This document shows positions 34,454 through 43,195 of a DNA stretch of 64,000 nt, piece by piece. The notes beneath the pieces were generated by a model. The model was given only the letters and a program-made list of their open reading frames with translations. It had not been told where the DNA came from and searched no databases. The position numbers and the translations under genes were made by a program. Each line of letters starts with the position of its first letter. Positions within the stretch are counted from its first letter, which is position 1. This DNA comes from Zoogloeaceae bacterium (GTDB lineage: Bacteria; Pseudomonadota; Gammaproteobacteria; Burkholderiales; Rhodocyclaceae), in the NCBI GenBank assembly GCA_024235675.1, contig JACKLZ010000001.1:186001-250000 (forward strand). Direction: 5' to 3'.

Positions 34454-35053
34454 CTACGCGAAGATATTGATCTGCTCGCCGCGGCCTTGTTTGGGCTCGA
34501 TCTGCGACAACGCCGTTTGCAACTGACGGCTGGCGCCATCGGCGCCGACAACCGGCTCGTTCTGAGTCGCTAATTCCCGTTGTGCCTGCTGTATGAGCTG
34601 AGCGGCAATGGCCGCGACCCGGTAGTCCTGCGATGAGGGGTCTGCCGGCGCGAGTGCTGCGCGTTGGACCTGCCGCGCCTTGGTCCGGGTTTCTTCTGGT
34701 GTGCGGCCGGGGGAGGTGTCGATGCTGACCTCGCCACCCACGGCATACATCTGCCCGTCGGGGCCACGCACGGTGGAGAAGCTGGCACCGCCTTGCGCAA
34801 GGCCGCCGGCGGCAGCCAGGTGGGCGGCTTCGTGCGAACGGACTTTGCGATCGGTGCTGGCCAGGGCGGCGACTTCAGCCGCGACGGCGGCGGCTTCGCG
34901 CGAGTCGGTTTCCTTGGCGCTGGTTTTGCTGGTGGCGATGTTTGCGCTGTCCGTCTCTGCTTTGGGCTGTGCGGTGGTCGTCGACGCGGCCTCGCCTGCC
35001 GGCGCGCGCTGGAGCGTGGCAAGGTAGCTTGGCGAGACGGCGGACACGGACAT
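34454..35053 (-). CDS. Putative zinc metalloprotease, SprA-related (CJM1_0395 family)
   Basis: A 199-residue protein with a low-complexity Ala/Thr/Lys/Glu-rich N-terminal third, then the zincin-like motif VRSHEAAHLAAAGGLAQGG. The next segment, FSTVRGPDGQMYAVGGEVSI, is diagnostic of the SprA-related family, and a helical C-terminus follows (VAAIAAQLIQQAQRELA). The start at 35053 (MSVSAVSPSYLATLQ) is the conserved N-terminus. No signal peptide. The cellular role is unknown. Confidence 0.78.
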   Translation of the reverse strand: MSVSAVSPSYLATLQRAPAGEAASTTTAQPKAETDSANIATSKTSAKETDSREAAAVAAEVAALASTDRKVRSHEAAHLAAAGGLAQGGASFSTVRGPDGQMYAVGGEVSIDTSPGRTPEETRTKARQVQRAALAPADPSSQDYRVAAIAAQLIQQAQRELATQNEPVVGADGASRQLQTALSQIEPKQGRGEQINIFA

Positions 35054-35167
35054 CACGAGACATCCCCTTTTGCAACAGACAGCCATACTCTAGCTGGCTT
35101 TTTTTGTATGCGAAAGGGTTAGATGGTCTTCGTTGCAAAGGGGCTGTTTCCCTTGCAGGGCAATGGC

Positions 35168-35839
35168 TTAGGTGTTTTCAGGCGTCGCGTCGTCGGCGTT
35201 TGGCAGATGGTGCTCGAACCAGTGTACGAGCACGGGGATGACGCGCGCCAGTGCTGCGGGTGCGCTGAGGCCGGTGTCGTCGATGTCTTGCCATGCGGTC
35301 TGGGCGTGGATCAGCTCGAAGGCTTTATGCATCATGGCCCGGCCAGGGTCGTCCTGGCTGACGGCGACGCACAGCGGGAGGGCGAGTGCGCCCAGCGGGC
35401 CGGCGCCGGCCAGGTCGATGCGGCCGCCGAGGCAGAACAGTGCGCTGAGCCGGTCGGCCGAGCGGCTGGCGGCGCGAATGGCGGCGCCGCTGGCGGTGCC
35501 ACCGGCAACCAGCCCGCGCGCCAGGCCGTGCAGCGGGGGTTGGTGGTCGAGCCAGGCGAGGGCGGCTTCGACGCGGTTGGCGAGCAGCGGCGTGTTGAAG
35601 CGCAGATCGGGGTCGCGTTCGTCTTCGTGCGCGGTGGCCAGATCGAGCCCGAGCGTGGCGAAGCCGGCGCGGTTGAGTGCGTCGCTGATGGCACGCTCGC
35701 GGGCGGCTTCTTCGTCATCGAGCGTGCTGCGCGCGATGATGACGAGGCCGCGCACATCGGGCGCATGCGCCAGCCGGGCGGCCAGCCACACCGGGCCGGC
35801 GGGGAGACTGAGGGTGGAGTGGCGGAGCGAGAGCGACAT
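35168..35839 (-). CDS. Alpha/beta hydrolase (dienelactone-hydrolase-like)
   Basis: A 223-residue hydrolase. The pattern RGLVIIARSTLDDEEAARER and the nucleophile elbow GGTASGAAIRAASR (Ser in the position of GASTGAA of related proteins) indicate an alpha/beta fold. A C-terminal His (near VHWFEHH) could complete the triad. It begins 18 bases after the stop of the AmmeMemoRadiSam radical SAM gene on the same strand, so it is probably the last gene of that operon. The substrate is unknown. Confidence 0.72.
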   Translation of the reverse strand: MSLSLRHSTLSLPAGPVWLAARLAHAPDVRGLVIIARSTLDDEEAARERAISDALNRAGFATLGLDLATAHEDERDPDLRFNTPLLANRVEAALAWLDHQPPLHGLARGLVAGGTASGAAIRAASRSADRLSALFCLGGRIDLAGAGPLGALALPLCVAVSQDDPGRAMMHKAFELIHAQTAWQDIDDTGLSAPAALARVIPVLVHWFEHHLPNADDATPENT

Positions 35840-35857
35840 GGCGTGAGCATCGCACGG

Positions 35858-36958
35858 CTATTCGGCCGCTGTCGAGCCAATGGCGATGGGAATGCGCCGA
35901 TTGCCGAAGGGGCGCTCAAAGGGGCCGAAGCGGCCGGGGAGGCGCTGGCCGCAGGACGGGCATTGGCCGCGCTCGTCGAGCCGGTAGTCGAGAATGTCGT
36001 AGCCGACCCGAACGATGAGTGGCGTGCCGCAGCCGGGGCAGTGGGTGCTGGCGCCGTCGCGGTCGGCCACGTTGCCGATATACACATGGCGCAGCCCGGC
36101 CGCCTGTGCGCAGTGGCGCAGACGGGTGAGCGTGGCGTGCGGCGTCGCTTTCCGGTCGGTGAGCTTGAAGTCGGGGTGGAAGGCGGTGAGGTGCAGGGGC
36201 ACGTCGTCGCCCAGTTCGCGCACGATCCACTCGGCCATGGCGCTGATCTCTTCGTTGGAATCGTTCTCGCCGGGAATGATCAGGGTGGTGATTTCGAACC
36301 ACACATGGCTTTCATGGCGCAGCCACACCAAGGTGTCGAGCACCGGCTGTAGTTCGGCGCCGCACAGCTTGCGGTAGAAGTCGTTGGTGAAGGCTTTGAG
36401 GTCGACATTGGCCGCGTCCATGTGCGCAAAGAAGTCAGCCCGGCCCTGGCCGTGAATATAGCCGGCGGTGACGGCCACCGTTTTGAGGCCGCGCGCATGG
36501 CAGGCGATGGCGGTGTCGATGGCGTATTCGGCGAAGATCACCGGGTCGTTATAGGTAAAGGCGACGCTCTTGCAGCCCCAGCGCTCGGCCGCGGCCGCGA
36601 TGGCGTCGGGGTTGGCGGTGTCCATCAGGCGGTCCATGTCGCGCGATTTGCTGATGTCCCAGTTCTGGCAGAACTTGCAGGCGAGGTTGCAGCCGGCGGT
36701 GCCGAATGAGAGCACGCTGCTGCCGGGGTAGAAGTGGTTGAGCGGCTTCTTTTCGATGGGGTCGATACAAAAACCGGAGCTGCGCCCCCAGGTGGTGAGC
36801 TCCATGTGGTCGCCAACGTGCTGGCGCACAAAGCAGGCGGCGCGCTGGCCTTCGTGCAGGCGACAGGTGCGCGGGCACAGATCGCATTCGATCCGGCCGT
36901 CGTCCAGCGTGTGCCAGTAACGGGCGGGGACTCGGGATGCTGCGTCGTGCATGCTCAT
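35858..36958 (-). CDS. amrS: AmmeMemoRadiSam system radical SAM enzyme
   Basis: A 366-residue radical SAM protein. The cluster motif is NLACKFCQNWDISK (CxxxCxxC), preceded by an N-terminal cysteine region CDLCPRTCRLHEGQRAACF. The C-terminus carries a zinc ribbon (CPGCGTPL and CPSCGQRL). These features are diagnostic of the AmrS/PflA-like member of the three-part AmmeMemoRadiSam system. It should generate a 5'-deoxyadenosyl radical; its substrate is unknown. Downstream of amrB and amrA, 18 bases after amrA. Confidence 0.92.
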   Translation of the reverse strand: MSMHDAASRVPARYWHTLDDGRIECDLCPRTCRLHEGQRAACFVRQHVGDHMELTTWGRSSGFCIDPIEKKPLNHFYPGSSVLSFGTAGCNLACKFCQNWDISKSRDMDRLMDTANPDAIAAAAERWGCKSVAFTYNDPVIFAEYAIDTAIACHARGLKTVAVTAGYIHGQGRADFFAHMDAANVDLKAFTNDFYRKLCGAELQPVLDTLVWLRHESHVWFEITTLIIPGENDSNEEISAMAEWIVRELGDDVPLHLTAFHPDFKLTDRKATPHATLTRLRHCAQAAGLRHVYIGNVADRDGASTHCPGCGTPLIVRVGYDILDYRLDERGQCPSCGQRLPGRFGPFERPFGNRRIPIAIGSTAAE

Positions 36959-36976
36959 CTCCTCGCGTGTTGCGGC

Positions 36977-37534
36977 TTAAGTGTCGCCCTCCTGCCACTT
37001 CCGGACCGGATAGGTGGCGACCATCACGGCCGAGCTCCAGTAGTCGGCGCTGAGGCCGGCCTTCTTTTTGAGTTCGGCGAGGAAGTCGCGCGGATTGGGG
37101 AGTTGCTCCCACACCTGCGGCAAAAAGGTGGCTTGCTGGCAGCCGTTGAAGAAGATCACGCCGTCCTCGCCCGGCTTGAGCTGCGCGAGCACCTCGGCTT
37201 CGGATTTGGCGTCGAGAAATTCGAAGCGCCCGAGCAGCGAGACTTCGACGCGGATGCCCGGCCACTCCTCAGCCGTCATGTGCTTGAAGCGCGGGTCGCG
37301 CAGTGCGGCGGCCTCGGCGTTGATGACCACGTCGTCGCCCAGTGCGCGTTGCGGCTTGAGGCTGCCGATGCAGCCGCGCAGCTCGCCCTTGCGGGTGAGC
37401 GTGACAAAGGTGGCGCCACGCTCGGCCAGGTCGGGGTCGTCGGCGGGCGCGGGGCCGAGTTCGAGGGCGTGTTCGATGGCGGCGCGGGCGCGGGCGAGCA
37501 GGCGGGCGCCGAGTTCGGATTCAGTGAGCGACAT
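36977..37534 (-). CDS. amrA: AmmeMemoRadiSam system protein A (AMMECR1 domain)
   Basis: A 185-residue AMMECR1-domain protein with the invariant LRGCIGSLKPQRALGDDV and DPRFKHMTAEEWPGIRVEVS blocks, where the cysteine of LRGCIG is the family hallmark. The start at 37534 lies inside the 3' end of amrB, a 14-base overlap, indicating coupled translation. The human AMMECR1 protein is homologous, but the molecular function of the domain is unresolved. Confidence 0.93.
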   Translation of the reverse strand: MSLTESELGARLLARARAAIEHALELGPAPADDPDLAERGATFVTLTRKGELRGCIGSLKPQRALGDDVVINAEAAALRDPRFKHMTAEEWPGIRVEVSLLGRFEFLDAKSEAEVLAQLKPGEDGVIFFNGCQQATFLPQVWEQLPNPRDFLAELKKKAGLSADYWSSAVMVATYPVRKWQEGDT

Positions 37535-38339
37535 GGGTTTGGGCCGGGGTAAAGGCGATGCTGGTGTAACCCACCACGCGATTGCGGTCGCCGGCGGTGT
37601 CACCGGAGTTGCGTAAATCGAGCACGGTGGGGGCGAGATGGTGGCGCTGCGCGGCGAGCAGCATGCCTTCGATGGGCAGCGCGCCGCAGGCCTGATCGAA
37701 GGCGAGGCCGCCCTGCAGGCGCTCGATCTGCTCAACCGTCGAGCGGTCGCGCCAGCGCGCCTGGTGATAGGGCAGGTAGTGGGACAGATCAGACGAGATG
37801 ACGATGAGCGTTTCGTCGTCGCCCCATAGCCGGTCGAGCAGATGCGCGACGCGCTCGGGCGTGGTGTCGCCGACGACGATGGGCACGACGCTGAAGTGGT
37901 CGAGCACGGTTTGCAGAAAGGGGAGCTGCACTTCGAGCGCGTGCTCGAGCGCGTGCGGGGCGTCATCGACGACAACGTCTGGTTCGTCCTGAATCGCCAG
38001 CCAGGCTTCGCGGTCGATCGCGACTTCGCCCAGGGGCGTGGCAAAGGATTGCGACGCTGGCAGCGCGAAGCCTTGCACCGGCACCCGGTGGCAGGGGCCG
38101 AGCAAGACCACGCGCCGGTAGAAGGCCTGTGTGCTGCGCAGTCCGGCGTAGGCCGATGCCGCGATCGGCCCGGAATAGACATAGCCGGCGTGCGGCACGA
38201 TCAGCGCCTTGGGCCAATGCACCGTTTCCAGCGGCATGGCCATGTTCAGCATGTCGCCGATCATGATCTGCAGCGCCCGTGGGTCGGCCGGGTAAAACGC
38301 GCCGGCGACGGCAGGGGGGCGGATGGAGGCATTTGCCAT
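37521..38339 (-). CDS. amrB: AmmeMemoRadiSam system protein B (Memo-like)
   Basis: A 272-residue Memo-family protein related in fold to extradiol dioxygenases. Conserved blocks are RPPAVAGAFYPADPRAL, LIVPHAGYVYSGPIAASAYA, VVLLGPCHRVPVQGFALP, SDLSHYLPYHQA and CGALPIEGML. The His residues in PHAGY, PCHR and DLSHY and the Cys in ACGALP fit the putative metal site. It is first in the operon amrB-amrA-amrS-hydrolase and divergent from the channel-cyclotransferase gene. Confidence 0.93.
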   Translation of the reverse strand: MANASIRPPAVAGAFYPADPRALQIMIGDMLNMAMPLETVHWPKALIVPHAGYVYSGPIAASAYAGLRSTQAFYRRVVLLGPCHRVPVQGFALPASQSFATPLGEVAIDREAWLAIQDEPDVVVDDAPHALEHALEVQLPFLQTVLDHFSVVPIVVGDTTPERVAHLLDRLWGDDETLIVISSDLSHYLPYHQARWRDRSTVEQIERLQGGLAFDQACGALPIEGMLLAAQRHHLAPTVLDLRNSGDTAGDRNRVVGYTSIAFTPAQTHVAH

Positions 38340-38517
38340 GTCAGTCTCCGAGAGACCTTAAGAGTGATATGGGAATTATAGACGTGGCACGTCGCACTTG
38401 ACGGCATTCGCTTCGGGTGAGGTGTCGTGGTCAAGCCTGGCGCGAGGCTGGCCGACCCGGGTGTGAGCCGTTAAGGTATGCCACATCGACGTTTTTTTCG
38501 GGGTATGCATTTTTGAT

Positions 38518-40041
38518 ATGACGGCTCGTCATCGGCTGCGCAACTTCTTTCTGAATCTATGGGCGGAGCAGCCGCTGTGGCACTTTCTCGTCCTCATCGT
38601 GCTGCTGACGGCGACGGTGGTGTTTGGCTTTGCGCTGCTTTACCACGCGGCGGGCCCGCTGGATCAGCTGAGCTGGCGCAATCTGCCGGGCATCTCGGAC
38701 AAGCCTTTTTTACCCTGCCTCGAGCGGGCGTTTCTTGAGTTCGTCACCTTGTCGGGCGGCAATACACAGTGCGCGGTGCCTGTGCCCTGGCTGGACAAGG
38801 CGATTGCGGCGGTACAGATTCTGTGCGGCCTGTTCTTCTTTGCCGCGATTGTGGCTTTTGTGACGGCCGTGGTGCTGCGGCCCAAGACGGTGTTCGAGCT
38901 CAAGCACTGCCTCAATCTGCATCGCGCCGAAGGTCGCTATGACCTGATCTTCAGTCTCTACAATGCTTCGCCGGTGACGGTGAGCCAGCTCCATGTGCGC
39001 ATCATTGCGCGCACCCGAATCAACAGCACCACACTGCGCAATGTGGTGCTGCGCGACGAGGCGCCGCGTCAGCCGCTCGCCGAGCCGTATATTCCGTTGC
39101 GCATCCGGGCGCCGCTGCATGATCACGGCGTCATCATCAATGCGGTGGACGTGCAGGGCTTTGTGACCGCCGCGAGCTATCAGAGTGAGCGCGATCCGCA
39201 TCCGCTGCCGATCGAGGCCTTCTATGCCGAGATTCGCGGCGTGATGGTCGGCATCGAGCAGGCCGTGCATGGCGCGCGGCGCTATCGGATTGATGGCGGC
39301 GCGCTGTTTCATGGGCGCCATCGTTCGGTGACCTCCGACTATGCCTACGCCCGGGGCAAGGGCCTGCTCCGGCGACTGGCGCCGCCGGGCGATGTGCTGC
39401 GCGCGTTTCACCTCAATGACGCGGCCTTGGCAATGCAGGCCGACAAGATCTATGTGTTCGGCTTTGGTTCGCTGGTCGACCCGGCATCGTTCAGCCGCAC
39501 GATTGGCCGCGCGCAGTGGGTGATTGAAGATTTTCCGCTCGCTACCTTGAAAGGCTACAAGCGCGTGTGGGATGTGGCGATGGACAACCGCGTCAGCCTG
39601 CCTGGTTATAAACACTATGTTCGTGAAGACGCGCCCGACAGCCCGCTGGCGGCGTATGTCTGTTTTCTGGATGTAGTACGTGAGCCATCAAAAGAGGTGG
39701 TCGGTGCGCTGGCGGCGGTGAACGCGGAGGAGTTCGAGCGGCTGAAGCTGCGTGAGCGCAACTACGCGGCGGTCGATGTGACAGCTGATATGGCACATCC
39801 GCCGCTCGATGGGCGCGTGTTCACCTTCATGGGGCTGGATGAGGCCAAAGCGCGCTATGCGGCAGGGTGTGCGGCCGGCACGCTGCTTATCAACACCCGC
39901 TATCAAGCCACGGTTGAATGCGCGTTTCGCGCGCGTGGAAAAGCTGCGTTGGAGAATTACCTAACATCGACCGAGATGCCCGAGGGCATCGCGTTCATGG
40001 CGCTGAAAGTCGTGCGCGTACCGGAGGCCGGCGCGCGCTAG
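38518..40041 (+). CDS. Channel-like membrane domain fused to gamma-glutamylcyclotransferase-like domain
   Basis: A 507-residue protein with an unusual architecture. Residues about 21-43 and 93-120 are membrane helices enclosing a loop with a helix-like segment and VTLSGGNTQ, the layout of a two-helix potassium channel but without a TVGYG filter. A cytoplasmic beta-rich region follows (about 125-300: YDLIFSLYNASPVTVSQLHV, RPLHDHGVI-like), as in inward-rectifier proteins. Residues about 308-507 are a gamma-glutamylcyclotransferase fold with YVFGFGSLVDPASFSR and a candidate catalytic Glu413 in LRERNYAAVDV. No good ribosome-binding site precedes the ATG. The joined role, perhaps ion flux sensing a glutathione-type ligand, is speculative. 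Confidence 0.7.
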   Translation: MTARHRLRNFFLNLWAEQPLWHFLVLIVLLTATVVFGFALLYHAAGPLDQLSWRNLPGISDKPFLPCLERAFLEFVTLSGGNTQCAVPVPWLDKAIAAVQILCGLFFFAAIVAFVTAVVLRPKTVFELKHCLNLHRAEGRYDLIFSLYNASPVTVSQLHVRIIARTRINSTTLRNVVLRDEAPRQPLAEPYIPLRIRAPLHDHGVIINAVDVQGFVTAASYQSERDPHPLPIEAFYAEIRGVMVGIEQAVHGARRYRIDGGALFHGRHRSVTSDYAYARGKGLLRRLAPPGDVLRAFHLNDAALAMQADKIYVFGFGSLVDPASFSRTIGRAQWVIEDFPLATLKGYKRVWDVAMDNRVSLPGYKHYVREDAPDSPLAAYVCFLDVVREPSKEVVGALAAVNAEEFERLKLRERNYAAVDVTADMAHPPLDGRVFTFMGLDEAKARYAAGCAAGTLLINTRYQATVECAFRARGKAALENYLTSTEMPEGIAFMALKVVRVPEAGAR

Positions 40042-40053
40042 CAGCGCCATTCA

Positions 40054-41334
40054 TCACAAGGCCAGTATGCCATTGCGCCAGCCGAGCCACGCGAGTCCGC
40101 CGGCCAGACCAAGCCCGACGGCAAGCATGGCGGTGAGCACACGCGTGGCGACGCTGCGTCCGCCCACGCCGATGGCCAGTGCGGTCTTGAACGCCAGATT
40201 GGAGATCATCGCCAGGCCGATGGCGGTGACGGCGGGGATGGACTCGAGGCGGTCGAGCGAAAACAGGCGCAGGCTGGACAGGGTGATCGCGTCGACATCG
40301 GTCAGGCCCGAGACCACCGCGATGAGATACAGCCCCTTGCTGCCCGCCACGTCCGATAGCCACGCCGCGCCCAGCAACACGGCGGCGTAGAGCGCGCCAA
40401 AGGTGAGCGCGGCGCGCAGCTCGGTCGGGTTCTTGGTGTCGGGCACCGGGCTGCCGTCGTGGCTCATCAGTGTTTTCCACTGTAGGCCCAGGGCAAGCAG
40501 GCCGAGCGCCAGGCCGGGCGCGGCGATGCTCAGCACTTGCCATAGCAGGCTGGGCGCCAGCACCGCGCAGACCACCGCCACGCGCACCAGCATGACCAGA
40601 TTGGCAATGACGATGACCAGTGCCGAGATGGGGGCAAAGTCGGGCCGTTTGCGTGCGTCACGAGCAAACACCAAGGTTGTCGCGGTGCTCGATACCAGGC
40701 CGCCAAACAGGCCCACCATCGGCGCGCCATAGCGCCCGCCGACCAGCTGCAGCGCGGCGTAGCCAGCCAGGCTGACGCCCGAGATGAGCACCACCATCAA
40801 CCACACCTGATAGGGATTCAGTGCGTCGAAGGGGCCGAAATTCTGGTTCGGCAATACGGGCAGGATGACCAGCGAGATCACGCTGAACTGCAGAATCGAG
40901 TTCCAGTCGCGCGCAGTCAGCCGGGTGGCCCAGCCGCGTAGTGTGGTCTTGAAGTAGAGCAGGGTGGTGACACCGACGGCGATCATGATCGACAGGCGCA
41001 CTTCGCCTTCCCACACCATGAAGCCGAGCACATGGCATAGCAGCAGCGCGGCCACCGAGGTGGTGCCGGCGTCTTGCGGGTCGGGGTTTTGCAGATAGGC
41101 GGCGATGATCATCACCCCCACCAGCGTGAGGCTGACGAGGAAGGGCCACAGGCTGTCGAAGCGCTCGCCGAGCAGACCGGCAAGGGCGCCGAGCAGGCCG
41201 ACCAGCGCGAAGGTGCGCAGGCCGGCGCGGGGTGCCGGTTGGCGCTCGCGCTCCAGCCCCAGCATGAGTCCGATGCCGAGGGCGACCAGGATGGCCTGGA
41301 GCTGGCGCGTGTCGAGGGGCAAGTCGGGTGCCAT
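40054..41334 (-). CDS. MgtC/SapB and DUF4010 family membrane protein
   Basis: A 426-residue membrane protein with about 12 helices. The N-terminal third is MgtC/SapB-like (LGIGLMLGLERERQ, GLRTFALVGLLGALAG), and the remainder is DUF4010 (GLFGGLVSSTATTLVFARDA, VSGLTDVDAITLS). Proteins of this kind are found in many proteobacteria; transport of a divalent cation or another small solute is suspected but not shown. It is convergent with the channel-fusion gene. Confidence 0.85.
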   Translation of the reverse strand: MAPDLPLDTRQLQAILVALGIGLMLGLERERQPAPRAGLRTFALVGLLGALAGLLGERFDSLWPFLVSLTLVGVMIIAAYLQNPDPQDAGTTSVAALLLCHVLGFMVWEGEVRLSIMIAVGVTTLLYFKTTLRGWATRLTARDWNSILQFSVISLVILPVLPNQNFGPFDALNPYQVWLMVVLISGVSLAGYAALQLVGGRYGAPMVGLFGGLVSSTATTLVFARDARKRPDFAPISALVIVIANLVMLVRVAVVCAVLAPSLLWQVLSIAAPGLALGLLALGLQWKTLMSHDGSPVPDTKNPTELRAALTFGALYAAVLLGAAWLSDVAGSKGLYLIAVVSGLTDVDAITLSSLRLFSLDRLESIPAVTAIGLAMISNLAFKTALAIGVGGRSVATRVLTAMLAVGLGLAGGLAWLGWRNGILAL

Positions 41335-41433
41335 TCGAATGGGGTCGGGTAATGGGCCTGAATGTCCATTCTACGCCGCCTTGCCGGCATCAGAGGCCGT
41401 GCCGCGCAGCCCCGGCGCAGGTAGAATCGCGCC

Positions 41434-42135
41434 ATGCAAAAAATTGCCCATCGCCATTTCGCTCTGGTGCCTGCCGCTGGCGGCGGCACGCGCATGGGGC
41501 GAGAAACCCCCAAGCAGTATCTGAATCTGATGGGCGAGCCGCTGCTGCGCCACACCTTGCGCGTGCTGTGCTCGGTGCCGCAGATCGAGCGCGTCTATGT
41601 GGTGTTGTCGGTCGGCGACCAGACCTGGAACGGCTTCGACTGGTCGGATCTGGGCGACAAGCTCAAGCCGATCTATGTGGGTGGCCCCTCACGCGCCGAC
41701 AGCGTACTCAACGGCCTGCGTGCCATTCGTCCCGATGTGCGCGATGGCGACTGGGTGCTGGTGCACGATGCGGCGCGTCCGTGTCTGGCGCCGTGGCATG
41801 TCGATGCCTTGATCGACACCCTGGACGACGACGAAGTCGGCGGGCTGCTGGCGGTGCCGGTGGCTGACACACTCAAGCGCGCCGACCCGCAGGGCCGGGC
41901 CGTCGCTACCGTGCCGCGCGACAGTCTGTGGCAGGCCCAGACGCCGCAGATGTTCCGCTACATGATGCTGCGCCGCGCGCTCGAGTCGGCGCGTGATGTG
42001 ACCGACGAGGCCAGTGCCATCGAGGCCGCCGGCCTGCGTCCGCGTCTGGTGCGTGGCGATCCGACCAATCTGAAAGTGACTTATCCGCTCGATCTGCACC
42101 TGGCCGAGTGGATTCTGCAAAACCGGGAGAGCTGA
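41434..42135 (+). CDS. ispD: 2-C-methyl-D-erythritol 4-phosphate cytidylyltransferase
   Basis: A 233-residue enzyme of the MEP isoprenoid pathway that joins CTP and MEP. The nucleotide-binding loop is LVPAAGGGTRMGRETPKQYL; VLVHDAARPCLAP, VPVADTLKRAD and TPQMFRY are signatures, and the end DPTNLKVTYPLDLHLAE is characteristic. It is followed by ispF after one base, the usual ispDF arrangement. Confidence 0.97.
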   Translation: MQKIAHRHFALVPAAGGGTRMGRETPKQYLNLMGEPLLRHTLRVLCSVPQIERVYVVLSVGDQTWNGFDWSDLGDKLKPIYVGGPSRADSVLNGLRAIRPDVRDGDWVLVHDAARPCLAPWHVDALIDTLDDDEVGGLLAVPVADTLKRADPQGRAVATVPRDSLWQAQTPQMFRYMMLRRALESARDVTDEASAIEAAGLRPRLVRGDPTNLKVTYPLDLHLAEWILQNRES

Positions 42136-42136
42136 G

Positions 42137-42631
42137 ATGAGCGCGCCTTTTCGTATTGGCCAGGGCTTTGATGTCCACGCCCTGGTGGCCGGTCGGCCGC
42201 TGATCATTGGCGGTGTATCGATTCCTTTTGCCAGCGGTCTGCTCGGCCACTCGGATGCCGACGTGCTGCTGCACGCCATCACCGATGCGCTGCTCGGCGC
42301 GGCGGGGCTGGGCGACATTGGCCGGCATTTTCCCGACACCGACCCGGCGCACGCCGGCGCCGACAGTCGCGTGCTGCTGCGCGAAGCGATGGCGGCGGTG
42401 CGTGCGGCCGGTTACACCGTAGGCAACGTCGACGCCACGGTGATCGCCCGCGCACCCAAGCTGCTGCCGCATGTGCCGGCCATGGTCGCCAATATCGCCG
42501 CCGCTCTGGGTGTGGCGAGCGACTGCATCAACATCAAAGGCAAGACCACCGAAAAGCTTGGCTTCACCGGTCGCGGCGAAGGCATTGCCGCGCAAGCGGT
42601 GGCGCTGCTGTTCCGGGCGGATGCCGGCTGA
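42137..42631 (+). CDS. ispF: 2-C-methyl-D-erythritol 2,4-cyclodiphosphate synthase
   Basis: A 164-residue MEP-pathway enzyme, a trimer with Zn. Conserved motifs are RIGQGFDVHALV (metal Asp/His), LLGHSDADVLLHAITDALLG, DIGRHFPDTDP and INIKGKTTEKLGFTGRGEGI. The 3' end overlaps the next gene by 11 bases. Confidence 0.97.
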   Translation: MSAPFRIGQGFDVHALVAGRPLIIGGVSIPFASGLLGHSDADVLLHAITDALLGAAGLGDIGRHFPDTDPAHAGADSRVLLREAMAAVRAAGYTVGNVDATVIARAPKLLPHVPAMVANIAAALGVASDCINIKGKTTEKLGFTGRGEGIAAQAVALLFRADAG

Positions 42632-43181
42632 CGCACCGCGCCCGGGCGACGGCGCGCCGGTGGCGGCGCCGACTGCGCGTGTGTTTTTTGCGCTCTGGCC
42701 GACGCCGGCCGTCGCAACCCAACTGCACCAACTCGCGCGCAAGGCCGCAGCGTCCGACGCGCGCATCATGCGTGCCGACACCCTGCATCTGACGCTCGCC
42801 TTTATTGGCGATGTAGCGGTCGATCGGCTGCCGGAAGTTGAGGCCGTCGGCGATCAGACCGCATGGCCGCGTTGCACACTCCAGCTCGATCAGCTTGGCC
42901 ATTGGCCGCACAACCAGATTCTGTGGGCGGGCAGCCAGTCGCCGCCTGACGCTTTGGCGCAGCTCGCAGACGAACTGTCCTCGGGTTTGCAGGCCATCGG
43001 CATTAGGCTGGCCGCTCGCCCGTTCGTACCGCATGTCACGCTGGCGCGCCGGTGTCGGCATGCGCAGGTCAAAGCATTTGCGCCGATTGAATGGGCGGTC
43101 GAAGGCGGTGTGCTGGCGGTCTCGCATCGGGATGCGACCGGTGCACGTTATGAAATGTGTCGACGCTGGTCGGCGGCGTGA
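42621..43181 (+). CDS. thpR: RNA 2',3'-cyclic phosphodiesterase (2'-5' RNA ligase family)
   Basis: A 186-residue 2H-phosphoesterase with the two catalytic HxTx motifs: HLTLAFIGDV at about residue 53 and HVTLARRC at about residue 139. The opening FFALWPTPAVATQLHQLAR is typical. ThpR hydrolyses 2',3'-cyclic phosphodiester ends of RNA in vitro; its cellular role is uncertain. It overlaps ispF by 11 bases and precedes the racemase gene by 14 bases. Confidence 0.88.
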   Translation: MPADAPRPGDGAPVAAPTARVFFALWPTPAVATQLHQLARKAAASDARIMRADTLHLTLAFIGDVAVDRLPEVEAVGDQTAWPRCTLQLDQLGHWPHNQILWAGSQSPPDALAQLADELSSGLQAIGIRLAARPFVPHVTLARRCRHAQVKAFAPIEWAVEGGVLAVSHRDATGARYEMCRRWSAA

Positions 43182-43195
43182 GCGCAGGAGTCAGA

